DNA of 34,964 nucleotides from Bacteroidales bacterium (lineage in GTDB: Bacteria > Bacteroidota > Bacteroidia > Bacteroidales > Paludibacteraceae): the NCBI GenBank assembly GCA_012519885.1, contig JAAYPI010000125.1, forward strand, positions 1-34,964, given 5' to 3'. The notes beneath the pieces are model-generated. The model searched no databases and had not been told where the DNA came from. It saw only the letters and a list, made by a program, of their open reading frames with translations. Numbering within the stretch: the first letter of the stretch is position 1; every line of letters starts with the position of its first letter. A program made the translations under genes and the position numbers. This document shows positions 8,000 through 15,553 of the stretch, piece by piece.

Positions 8000-8056
8000 A
8001 TACTCACTTGTTTTTGGCACTAGAAGTAAATCAGTGATCGAAAAATGAGTGAGTAT
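8000..8056 (+). other. Nested hairpin between floA and the nucleoside phosphorylase gene
   Basis: ATACTCACT (8000-8008) pairs with AGTGAGTAT (8048-8056). After two mismatches the stem may continue as TTTTT with AAAAA, and an inner CACT (8018-8021) pairs with AGTG (8033-8036). The 3' side is followed by TTGTTT. It may terminate the nfeD-floA transcript or structure the leader of the next gene; the U-run is too weak to choose. Confidence 0.4.
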
Positions 8057-8089
8057 TTGTTTACTATCTAATCAATAAAAGCACCAACT

Positions 8090-8962
8090 ATGAAAAAAAG
8101 ATATGAAAGTTCAGAATTGATTGTAAACGCTGATAAAAGCATCTTCCACTTACATTTGCATCCAGAACAAATTGCTGACAAAATAATTCTCGTAGGAGAT
8201 TTGGGACGTGTAGATGTGATAAGTGGCTATTTTGACACCATAGAAAGCGAAGCACAAAACCGTGAATTTAAAACCGTTACCGGCACCTACAAGGGAAAAC
8301 AAATAACGGTAGTAGCCACAGGAATTGGTACCGACAACATTGATATAGTAGTAAATGAATTAGATGCTTTGGCTAATATCGATTTAGATAAAAGAGAAGA
8401 CAAAGATGCTTTTCGCAAACTTACATTTGTTCGTATTGGTACTTGCGGCGGTCTGCAAAAAAACATACCTGTAGATAGTTTTTTAGTGTCTGAACAATCT
8501 ATTGGCTTTGATGGAGTCCTTAATTATTATGCAAACCGAGATAGTGTATGCGACTTAGATTTTGAACAAGCATTTATTCAGCAAACGGGCTATTCGAGTA
8601 AGCTAACTGCACCCTACTGTATTCATTCCACTCCTTCATTGGTTGACCGTATTGCACAAACAGACATGTTGCGAGGTATAACTATTTCAGCTCCTGGTTT
8701 TTACGGACCACAAGGAAGAGAACTTCGTTTACCATTGGCTTTTCCTGATTTAAACCAACGCATTGAAGATTTTGAGTATAAAGGTAAAAAAATTACCAAT
8801 TACGAAATGGAAAGTTCTGCTATTGCTGGTTTAGCTGCCTTGATGGGACACGAAGCCATGACCGTATGTGTAGTAATTGCCAACAGAATGCTAAAACAAT
8901 TTAGTAAAGATTATCATCCTGCTGTAAAAAAATTGGTAGAATTGGTGTTGGAACGGATATAG
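8090..8962 (+). CDS. Nucleoside phosphorylase, uridine phosphorylase-like
   Basis: A 290-residue member of the PNP/UDP phosphorylase family. Seen are IILVGDLGRVD (phosphate-binding Gly loop, about residue 30), ATGIGTDNIDIVVNEL (about 80-95), VRIGTCGGLQ (about 120-130) and the base/ribose-binding NYEMESSAIAGLAALMGHEA near residue 240. The enzyme cleaves nucleosides with phosphate to a free base and ribose-1-phosphate for salvage. The NYEMES motif is common to uridine phosphorylases, but this divergent Bacteroidota subgroup is not assigned a base preference by sequence alone. It is probably a single-gene unit behind a structured leader. Confidence 0.85.
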   Translation: MKKRYESSELIVNADKSIFHLHLHPEQIADKIILVGDLGRVDVISGYFDTIESEAQNREFKTVTGTYKGKQITVVATGIGTDNIDIVVNELDALANIDLDKREDKDAFRKLTFVRIGTCGGLQKNIPVDSFLVSEQSIGFDGVLNYYANRDSVCDLDFEQAFIQQTGYSSKLTAPYCIHSTPSLVDRIAQTDMLRGITISAPGFYGPQGRELRLPLAFPDLNQRIEDFEYKGKKITNYEMESSAIAGLAALMGHEAMTVCVVIANRMLKQFSKDYHPAVKKLVELVLERI

Positions 8963-9077
8963 AAAATATATATGAGTCGTGTTAGAGTACGTTGAAAGGT
9001 GTACTATATTTTGTTGTAATAGGGTTACACGAAAAACTGACACAATCTATGGCAACATATTATTGTATGTGAGTCAC

Positions 9078-9461
9078 TTATCGCTTTAAAGTAAAATGTC
9101 CTGTAAATTGAGACCCATCTTTTAATGTAATTAAATACCAATAATCTGTAGTTGGCATAGGATCCCCTAAATACATTCCATTCCAAGGGATAAAATCATT
9201 GTTATAGTGAATCAGCAACTTACTAAACCGATCATATATTTCTACTACATAACCATCGTAACACTCTATGTTCTTAATGTTCCAGGCATCTTGTACTCCA
9301 TCATTATTAGGAGAGAAATATTTATCGGGAATCAATTCATCACATTCTGAGGAACCCTCTTTCCAACGTATTGTTGTTACAGCAACACTATCACACCCCA
9401 CGCTGGCGCGGATTTGTAATCCGTGCCGATACAGTTTTGTATGGTTCATCGTTAATTTCAC
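9078..9461 (-). pseudogene. Orphan type IX secretion type B sorting domain (5'-truncated gene)
   Basis: From about residue 23 (CDSVAVTTIRW) to the C-terminus the 127-residue frame matches the gliding-motility-associated C-terminal domain: CDELIPDKYFSPNNDGVQDA, WNIKNIE, VEIYDRFSKLL, WNGMYLGDPMPTTDYWYLI, GHFTLKR. This domain normally ends large cell-surface proteins and directs them through the type IX secretion system. Here there is no signal peptide and no passenger domain. The first ~22 residues come from a REP-like hairpin sequence (9404-9428), so the gene was probably truncated at that point. A TATTTTTG element about 20-30 bp before the ATG could still drive expression. It is a remnant, or less likely a mini-protein. 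Confidence 0.7.
9404..9428. repeat. REP-like palindrome
   Basis: GGCGCGGATT, loop TGT, AATCCGTGCC (9405-9427) folds into a 10-bp stem with one G-T pair. Short GGATTTGTAATCC-type hairpins are dispersed repeats in many Bacteroidota genomes and resemble the REP sequences mobilised by Y1 (RAYT) transposases. It sits exactly where the orphan sorting domain loses homology. No transposase is present in the window. Confidence 0.55.
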
Positions 9462-9648
9462 TGCAACTGCAAAAATACAGATTTAAACTTATTCCTTTGT
9501 TTTTACAGAAAAGATTCTGTATAGTTACCGCAAGATTTTACCCTGTGGTTCTTTTGCAAAGATAAACATTTTTGTAGTATCGTCTTTGTACAATGAATTC
9601 TATTTGTCATAAACATGCCAAGTTAAGTCTTAAAAAAACGATACGATA

Positions 9649-9668
9649 AACGAGAGACGTTTCTCGTT
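9649..9668. other. Short palindromic hairpin downstream of ppdK
   Basis: AACGAGA (9649-9655) pairs with TCTCGTT (9662-9668) around a 6-nt loop. It lies just beyond the ppdK terminator and may be a secondary terminator or a transcript 3'-end stabiliser. Confidence 0.3.
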
Positions 9669-9683
9669 AAAACCCCTAGAAGC

Positions 9684-9721
9684 AAAAAAATAGAGAGCCT
9701 GCTACATTAGCAAGCTCTCTA
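9684..9721 (-). terminator. Rho-independent terminator of ppdK
   Basis: TAGAGAGC (9691-9698) pairs with GCTCTCTA (9714-9721), with an inner TGCTA/TAGCA stem and loop CAT. On the minus strand it is followed by seven T (plus-strand A-run 9684-9690). It lies about 37 bp past the ppdK stop. Confidence 0.88.
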
Positions 9722-9757
9722 CCTTATTTATTCCATTGTTTCAATGTCTTCTGTCAG

Positions 9758-12478
9758 TCAGCGAATAGCCGCTTGAGCAGCAGCCAAACGTGCGATTGGC
9801 ACACGGAATGGAGAACAACTTACGTAGTTCAAACCAGTTCTGTGGCAGAATTCCACTGAAGATGGCTCACCACCATGCTCACCACAAATACCTACTTTAA
9901 GGTTTGGACGAACAGCTCTACCGTTTACAGTAGCCATAGTTATTAATTGTCCTACACCTTTTTGGTCAAGCACTTGGAATGGGTCGTTTTTCAAAATTCC
10001 TTTTTCCAAATAAATTGGTAAGAATTTAGCAACGTCATCACGGCTATAGCCAAATGTCATTTGTGTTAAGTCGTTAGTACCAAATGAGAAGAATTCTGCT
10101 TGTTCAGCAATACGTTGAGCTGTTAACGCTGCACGTGGAATTTCAATCATTGTACCTACTTTATATTCAATAGAATCGCCTCTTTCTTCAAATACTTGTT
10201 TAGCAGTTTGGTCGATAATAGTTTTTTGAGCAGTAAACTCGTGTAAGATACCAGTAAGAGGTACCATAATTTCTGGAATAGCTACAATGCCTTTCTTTTT
10301 CAAGTTAAGAGCAGCCTCGATGATAGCACGAGTTTGTGTTTCAGTAATTTCTGGATATGTGTTACCTAAACGACAACCACGGTGACCTAACATTGGGTTT
10401 GATTCAGAAAGAGCGTGTACACGAGCAGCAATTTCGTCAACATTTAAGCCCATTTCGTGAGCCATTTCCAATTGACCTTTTGGATCGTGAGGAACAAACT
10501 CATGCAAAGGTGGGTCAAGTAAACGAACCGTTACTGGAAGTCCATTCATTGCTTCGAAGATACCTTCAAAGTCTTCTCTTTGTAATGGTAATAATTTTAC
10601 CAAAGCTTTACGGCGACCTGCTTCATCTTCAGCAAGAATCATTTCACGCATTGCTTTAATTTTATCACCTTCGAAGAACATGTGTTCAGTACGAGTAAGA
10701 CCAATACCTTGAGCACCGAAGTTACGAGCTACTTGAGCATCGTGAGGCGTATCAGCATTCGTACGTACTTGTAAACGTGCATATTTGTCAGCTATTTTCA
10801 TTAATTCAGCAAAGTCACCACTTAATTCAGCCGCTTTGGTTTCCACTTTACCAGCATAAAGAACACCAGTAGTACCATTTAATGATAGCCACTCACCTTC
10901 TTTAATGGTAGCTCCACCTACTGTCATTGTACGAGTTTTGTAATCAATAACCAAACCATTAGCAGCAGAGATACAGCATTTACCCATACCACGAGCTACT
11001 ACAGCAGCGTGCGATGTCATACCACCACGAGCAGTAAGAATACCTTCAGCAGCATACATACCTTTAAGGTCTTCTGGAGATGTTTCTACACGGCAAAGGA
11101 TAGTTTTTTTACCTTCAGCAGCCCATGCTTCTGCATCTTCTGCAAAGAATACTACTTGACCAGTAGCAGCACCTGGAGAAGCAGGTAAACCTTGAGATAA
11201 GGCTTTTGCTTGTGCTAATGCTTTTGTATCAAATACTGGATGTAAAAGTTCGTCTAATTTTTCTGGTTCGCAACGCAATAATGCAGTTTTTTCATCAATA
11301 ATACCTTGTTTAAGCATTTCCATAGCTACTCTTACCATAGCAGCACCAGTACGTTTAGCGTTACGTGTTTGAAGCATCCACAATTTACCATCTTGGATAG
11401 TAAATTCGATATCTTGCATATCTGTATAGTGGTCTTCTAATTTTTGTTGAATAGCGTTTAAGTCAGCATAAGCTGAAGGCATTGTTTCTTCTAATGAAGG
11501 GTATTTAGCTAGACGATCAGCTTCACTGATACCTTGCATTTTAGCCCAACGACGAGAACCTTCGATGGTAATTTCTTGTGGTGTACGAATACCCGCTACC
11601 ACGTCTTCACCTTGAGCATTAATTAAATATTCGCCATTGAAAATATCTTCACCTGTACTAGCATCACGAGTAAATGCCACACCTGTAGCAGAATTGTTAC
11701 CCATGTTACCAAATACCATTGCTTGTACGTTAACAGCTGTTCCCCATTCAGCAGGAATTTTATTCATTTTGCGATACAGAATAGCTCTTTCGTTCATCCA
11801 GCTATTGAATACTGCCATAACAGCACCCCAAAGTTGTTCCCATGGAGAAACTGGAAAATCTTTACCTGTAACGTCTTTTACAGCTTTTTTGAATTTAGCA
11901 ACCAATTCTTTTAAATCTTCGGTTGTTAATTGAGTATCTAATTCTACCTTTTTTTCATGTTTCATCTTTTCGATGATTACTTCAAATGGGTCTTCATCTT
12001 GTTTTGATTCTGGTTTCATGCCTAGTACCACGTCGCCATACATTTGTACAAAACGACGGTAAGAATCCCATGCGAAACGTGGATTACCACTTTTTTGAGC
12101 GATAGTTTCAACAGCTTCGTCATTTAACCCTAAGTTCAAAATAGTATCCATCATACCTGGCATAGAAGCTCTAGCTCCAGAACGTACAGATACCAATAAA
12201 GGATTTTTGTTATCGCCAAATTTTGGACCAGCAACAGCATCTTCAATTTGTTTCATTGCTTTTTCAACTTCTGGCTTAATGGTTTTAATAACCTCTTCTT
12301 GACCGATTAAAAAATACTCATTACACACCTCTGTTGTAATTGTCATTCCCGGAGGAACAGGCACACCAATCAGGTTCATATCTGCCAAGTTAGCCCCTTT
12401 CCCACCAAGTAACTCTTTCATAGAGCCGTTACCTTCAGCGGTTTTGTTTCCAAAAAAATAAACTCTTTTCTTGTCCAT
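9758..12478 (-). CDS. ppdK: Pyruvate, phosphate dikinase
   Basis: A 906-residue enzyme with the full three-part layout: N-terminal ATP-grasp domain (VYFFGNKTAEGNGSMKELLG, GGKGAN at the start, VSVRSGARASMPGMMDTILN), the central swivelling domain with the phosphorylated His in GGMTSHAAVVARGMG (about residue 450), and a C-terminal PEP/pyruvate barrel with GIGLTRTEHMFF, FSFGTNDLTQM and GICGEHGG. It interconverts pyruvate + ATP + Pi and PEP + AMP + PPi, and in anaerobes often serves glycolysis or gluconeogenesis. Length is typical. It appears monocistronic, with TATCTTTG 60 bp upstream and a strong terminator downstream. No truncation is seen. Confidence 0.97.
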   Translation of the reverse strand: MDKKRVYFFGNKTAEGNGSMKELLGGKGANLADMNLIGVPVPPGMTITTEVCNEYFLIGQEEVIKTIKPEVEKAMKQIEDAVAGPKFGDNKNPLLVSVRSGARASMPGMMDTILNLGLNDEAVETIAQKSGNPRFAWDSYRRFVQMYGDVVLGMKPESKQDEDPFEVIIEKMKHEKKVELDTQLTTEDLKELVAKFKKAVKDVTGKDFPVSPWEQLWGAVMAVFNSWMNERAILYRKMNKIPAEWGTAVNVQAMVFGNMGNNSATGVAFTRDASTGEDIFNGEYLINAQGEDVVAGIRTPQEITIEGSRRWAKMQGISEADRLAKYPSLEETMPSAYADLNAIQQKLEDHYTDMQDIEFTIQDGKLWMLQTRNAKRTGAAMVRVAMEMLKQGIIDEKTALLRCEPEKLDELLHPVFDTKALAQAKALSQGLPASPGAATGQVVFFAEDAEAWAAEGKKTILCRVETSPEDLKGMYAAEGILTARGGMTSHAAVVARGMGKCCISAANGLVIDYKTRTMTVGGATIKEGEWLSLNGTTGVLYAGKVETKAAELSGDFAELMKIADKYARLQVRTNADTPHDAQVARNFGAQGIGLTRTEHMFFEGDKIKAMREMILAEDEAGRRKALVKLLPLQREDFEGIFEAMNGLPVTVRLLDPPLHEFVPHDPKGQLEMAHEMGLNVDEIAARVHALSESNPMLGHRGCRLGNTYPEITETQTRAIIEAALNLKKKGIVAIPEIMVPLTGILHEFTAQKTIIDQTAKQVFEERGDSIEYKVGTMIEIPRAALTAQRIAEQAEFFSFGTNDLTQMTFGYSRDDVAKFLPIYLEKGILKNDPFQVLDQKGVGQLITMATVNGRAVRPNLKVGICGEHGGEPSSVEFCHRTGLNYVSCSPFRVPIARLAAAQAAIR

Positions 12479-12537
12479 AAAATTAATAAATTAAAAAATT
12501 ATTTTGAATAAACACGTATATTTTATCAAATAGAGTG

Positions 12538-12545
12538 CAAAGATA
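12538..12545 (-). promoter_or_regulatory. Probable -7 promoter element of ppdK
   Basis: TATCTTTG on the minus strand fits TAnnTTTG and lies 60 bp before the ppdK start. No clean TTG is found at -33. Confidence 0.5.
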
Positions 12546-12564
12546 AAATTTTTCTGATTATAAT

Positions 12565-12604
12565 AAAAATTTTAGCGTTTTGTTTAGCAATTATTTAGCT
12601 AAAA
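12565..12604 (-). terminator. Probable terminator of sodB-yggS
   Basis: On the minus strand TTTTAGC (plus 12598-12604) pairs with GCTAAAA (plus 12570-12576) around a 21-nt loop and is followed by TTTTTATT. It lies about 22 bp past the yggS stop. The loop is long and the stem AT-rich. Confidence 0.45.
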
Positions 12605-12625
12605 AGAAGAAATAAAATAAGCAAA

Positions 12626-13297
12626 TTAGTAGACTCTTTCTCCAAAAATACCACTACCAACACGTATCAAGGTAGATCCTTGTTCAATCGCAAGAGGATA
12701 ATCATGTGTCATACCCATAGATATTTCAGAAAAGTACAAACTTGTTTGAAAAAAAGTATTTTTAAGTGTATGAAAACAGTATGTGAGGTATTGAAATTCT
12801 TTTGTTACTTGATTCTGATCTTCTGTATCAGTGGCTAATCCCATCACGCCACAAATACGAATAGCAGTAAAATTGTTTACTGAAATATAGTGCAACATAC
12901 TGGCAGATTCTTCCAATGTCATTCCATATTTCGTTTCTTCTTGAGCAATCCGAATTTGCACTAAACAATCCATTATGCGATGTTGCTGTAAAGCTTGTTT
13001 ATTAATTTCTTGCACTAATTTTAACGAATCTACAGCATGAATAAGACTTACATAAGGAATAATGTACTTAACTTTATTCGTTTGTAAATGTCCAATAAAA
13101 TGCCACTCAATATCTTTGGGTAATAATTGAGCTTTGGGAACCAATTCTTGTGCTTGACTTTCGCCAAAAACACGTTGTCCTACCCGATATGCTTCCATCA
13201 CACTTTCGGCAGGATTAAACTTAGAAACAGCCACCAAACGCACATGATTTGGCAGCTGTTTTCTAAGAAATTCAATATTTTGTGCTATAGTAGACAC
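12626..13297 (-). CDS. YggS/PROSC family pyridoxal-phosphate homeostasis protein
   Basis: A 223-residue TIM-barrel PLP-binding protein. The PLP lysine is in VRLVAVSKF (about residue 26), followed by FGESQAQEL, WHFIGHLQTNK, IHAVDSL, and a C-terminal MGMTHDYPLAIEQGSTLIRVG that holds the phosphate. These are the hallmarks of the YggS family, which buffers intracellular PLP and has no firm enzyme activity. In the MGM(S)xD motif Thr replaces the usual Ser. It starts 14 bp after sodB and is probably cotranscribed with it. Confidence 0.93.
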   Translation of the reverse strand: MSTIAQNIEFLRKQLPNHVRLVAVSKFNPAESVMEAYRVGQRVFGESQAQELVPKAQLLPKDIEWHFIGHLQTNKVKYIIPYVSLIHAVDSLKLVQEINKQALQQHRIMDCLVQIRIAQEETKYGMTLEESASMLHYISVNNFTAIRICGVMGLATDTEDQNQVTKEFQYLTYCFHTLKNTFFQTSLYFSEISMGMTHDYPLAIEQGSTLIRVGSGIFGERVY

Positions 13298-13311
13298 AAG
13301 TATTCGTGTTA

Positions 13312-13887
13312 TTAAAAACGACTTTCAATTACTTTCCAATCAATTACATCCCAAAGAGCAGCTACGTGGTCGGGGCGTCTGTTTTGGAAATCAATGTAAT
13401 AAGCATGCTCCCACACATCAAAAGTAAGTAATGGTTTTTGATTTTTGGTTAATGGTGTACCAGCATTGCTTTCTTTGGTAATTTCTAATGTACCAGCAGC
13501 GTTTACCACTAGCCATGCCCAACCCGAACCAAATACACTAACTGCAGCAGCCGAAAATTCTTTTTTGAAATTATCGAAAGAACCAAAGGCGGCATCAATA
13601 GCAGCAGCTAAAGCTCCTTCTGGTTTTGATTTTGGGCTTGGTGCAAATTGGTCAAAATAAAATTCGTGGTTAAAAATTTGAGCAGCATTGTTGAAAATTG
13701 GACCTTCTGATTCTTTAATAATAGAAATCAAATCCATGTTTTCAAACTTCGTCCCTGTTTTTAGGTTGTTTAGATTATTTACATAAGCTTGTAAGTGTTT
13801 TCCATGATGAAATTCAAAAGTTTTAGGACTTACCACTGGGTTTAATGTAGTAGGGTCATACGGCAATTTTTTTAGTTCAAATGTCAT
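13312..13887 (-). CDS. sodB: Superoxide dismutase (Fe/Mn family, cytoplasmic)
   Basis: A 191-residue SOD beginning MTFELKKLPYDPTTLNPVVS, without a signal peptide. Metal ligands are His27 (FHHGKHLQAYVNN), the His of FNHEFYF, and Asp/His in DVWEHAYY. AAQIFNHEFYF and FGSGWAWL are of the iron or cambialistic type found in anaerobic Bacteroidota. It dismutates superoxide to peroxide and oxygen in the cytoplasm. A second, exported SOD is at 29291-29962. A 12-bp palindrome lies just upstream (see 13909-13927), and yggS follows within 14 bp. Confidence 0.95.
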   Translation of the reverse strand: MTFELKKLPYDPTTLNPVVSPKTFEFHHGKHLQAYVNNLNNLKTGTKFENMDLISIIKESEGPIFNNAAQIFNHEFYFDQFAPSPKSKPEGALAAAIDAAFGSFDNFKKEFSAAAVSVFGSGWAWLVVNAAGTLEITKESNAGTPLTKNQKPLLTFDVWEHAYYIDFQNRRPDHVAALWDVIDWKVIESRF

Positions 13888-13908
13888 AACTGTATGTTTT
13901 TAAAATTG

Positions 13909-13927
13909 TTTAACAAATTTGTTTAAA
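13909..13927 (-). promoter_or_regulatory. Palindrome upstream of sodB, possible operator
   Basis: AACAAATTTGTT (13912-13923) is a perfect 12-bp palindrome, and flanking TT/AA pairs extend it with one mismatch to 13909-13926. It lies 22-40 bp before the sodB start, where a redox or metal regulator would bind. AT-rich palindromes also arise by chance. Confidence 0.3.
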
Positions 13928-13991
13928 TAGATTTTCAAATGTACGTATAAAAAATGAAAAAACAAAACGAAAGCAAGAATTTTATGTTATT

Positions 13992-14282
13992 TTATCTTAG
14001 TACTATATCCGTGATAACCTCCTTACCAACCGTATCATTAAGGGCTTGTAAAAGGCGACTTTTACTCATCATCAATTCATTACGCAATACTGAAGAACTT
14101 AATTTGACATACAATACCTTGTCTTTTATCACCAAATCGCTTGTGTATTTTTTAACAGTTGGTCCCAACACCGTTTCCCAAGATTGCAAAATATCCACCT
14201 CATCAAGTTTGGGTTGCAAATTTTGTTGTTGAAAAATTTGCTTGATAACATCGTCAATTTTCTCGGTATTTTGTCTTCTCAT
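13992..14282 (-). CDS. DUF721 protein, DciA-like
   Basis: A 96-residue protein starting MRRQNTEKIDDVIKQIFQQQ. It has the DUF721 pattern: an N-terminal helix, W-x-x-V-x-G-P (SWETVLGPTVKKYT, about residues 34-47), then VLYVKLSSSVLRNELMMSKS and a C-terminal helix. Family members include DciA, the ancestral loader of the DnaB replicative helicase. It begins 6 bp after recF, and recF-DUF721 is a common pair in many phyla, which supports a replication role. Direct function is inferred. Confidence 0.85.
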   Translation of the reverse strand: MRRQNTEKIDDVIKQIFQQQNLQPKLDEVDILQSWETVLGPTVKKYTSDLVIKDKVLYVKLSSSVLRNELMMSKSRLLQALNDTVGKEVITDIVLR

Positions 14283-14288
14283 GGTAGG

Positions 14289-15380
14289 TTATTCTTTGTT
14301 TATACCGTCTTCATTTACTAAAAAAATGCGATTTTCCTGTGGTAACTGTTGTAAAATACTCACTAAATGTTCCCTATTCGTGTCTGTAATAAAAATTTGA
14401 CCAAAATTATCTCCTGATACCATTTGTATTATTTTACTTACTCTATTTGCATCTAACTTATCAAAAATATCATCTAATAATAATAGGGGATTACAGGCAT
14501 GCACTTGTTTCAAAAATTCAAACTGTGCCAATTTGAGGGCTACTAAAAAGGTTTTGTTTTGACCTTGTGAGCCAACTCTTTTTACCAAATAATCTCCTAA
14601 ATAGAATTCCAGTTCATCTTTATGAATTCCTTTTGTGGTAAAGCCTAAGAGAGTATCTTTGGCTCTGCTTTGTTTAAGTTGAATGGTTAAATCACCATCC
14701 TCAATATGCGACTTGTAGCTTATGCTAACTTGCTCATTTACATTGGCAATAGCTACATAATACTGCTGAAAAACTGGTAAAAATTGGGAAATAAACTGGG
14801 TACGTTGAGCATATATGTAGTCCGCAAAATGTGCCATTTGCATTTCGCACACTTCGTACATAGTTTCTTCTACTGCATTGGATTTAAGCAATGCGTTGCG
14901 TTGTTGCAACACATGATTGTATTTGAGCAAACAATCAAGGTATTTTTTATCGTACTGAGAAAGAACGCCATCAATAAACTTCCGTCTTTCATCACTACCA
15001 CCGTCTATCAACACAGCATCACTTGGCGAAACCAACACCAATGGAATTAATCCGATATGGTCGGATATTCTTTCATAAGCATTTTTATTCCGTTTAAATA
15101 ACTTTTTCTGACCACGTTTCAACCCCACATAAATTTCTTCTTCTTGTTGTTGGTGAATATAATTCCCTTGCAACATTAAAAAGCCTTCATCATGTTTAAC
15201 ATTCTGACTATCAATTGCATTTGTATGACTTTTGCAAAAAGAAAGATAATAAATAGCATCTAACAGATTGGTTTTCCCCATTCCGTTGTTTCCGATAAAG
15301 CAGTTAATACCAGCACAAAAGTCAAGGCTAGCATCTGCAATATTTTTAAAGTTTACTATGGATAATTTGGTAAGAACCAT
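14289..15380 (-). CDS. recF: DNA replication and repair protein RecF
   Basis: A 363-residue SMC-like ATPase. Walker A is GNNGMGKTN (about residues 31-39), a signature-like GSQGQNKTFLVALKLAQ is near 275, and Walker B LLLDDIFDKLD near 305. RecF loads RecA with RecO and RecR at ssDNA gaps. I chose ATG at 15380 (MVLTKLSIVNFKNI), the usual RecF start. The open frame extends to 15443, but those 21 residues are hydrophobic and overlap the promoter element TATTTTTG. It is cotranscribed with the DUF721 gene. Confidence 0.94.
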   Translation of the reverse strand: MVLTKLSIVNFKNIADASLDFCAGINCFIGNNGMGKTNLLDAIYYLSFCKSHTNAIDSQNVKHDEGFLMLQGNYIHQQQEEEIYVGLKRGQKKLFKRNKNAYERISDHIGLIPLVLVSPSDAVLIDGGSDERRKFIDGVLSQYDKKYLDCLLKYNHVLQQRNALLKSNAVEETMYEVCEMQMAHFADYIYAQRTQFISQFLPVFQQYYVAIANVNEQVSISYKSHIEDGDLTIQLKQSRAKDTLLGFTTKGIHKDELEFYLGDYLVKRVGSQGQNKTFLVALKLAQFEFLKQVHACNPLLLLDDIFDKLDANRVSKIIQMVSGDNFGQIFITDTNREHLVSILQQLPQENRIFLVNEDGINKE

Positions 15381-15395
15381 ACTGTAATTTTTATG

Positions 15396-15403
15396 CAAAA
15401 ATA
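15396..15403 (-). promoter_or_regulatory. Probable -7 promoter element of recF
   Basis: TATTTTTG on the minus strand fits TAnnTTTG and lies 15 bp before the chosen recF ATG. This argues against the longer upstream start. Confidence 0.5.
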
Positions 15404-15509
15404 GCAAAAAAGTTTGATTGAATGCGTTAAAAAATAGAATCAATGTTTACGAAGGAAGTGGTATACATATAAAATGATAGAAAAATATGGGAAAGCACTG
15501 TATTTTCAT

Positions 15510-15517
15510 TAACTTTG
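15510..15517 (+). promoter_or_regulatory. Probable -7 promoter element of leuS
   Basis: TAACTTTG fits TAnnTTTG and lies 36 bp before the leuS ATG. The spot 19 bp upstream reads TGG rather than TTG. Confidence 0.5.
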
Positions 15518-15553
15518 TGCCCTAAATAACTGAAAATACTCTCACAAGCTATT

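Noticed and set aside
9268-9565. Small plus-strand proteins opposite the sorting-domain remnant
   Set aside because: They read through the REP hairpin and the antisense of a clear domain; they are shadows.
15381-15443. Longer RecF starting at 15443
   Set aside because: It would run over a TAnnTTTG promoter element and add a hydrophobic stretch absent from RecF.
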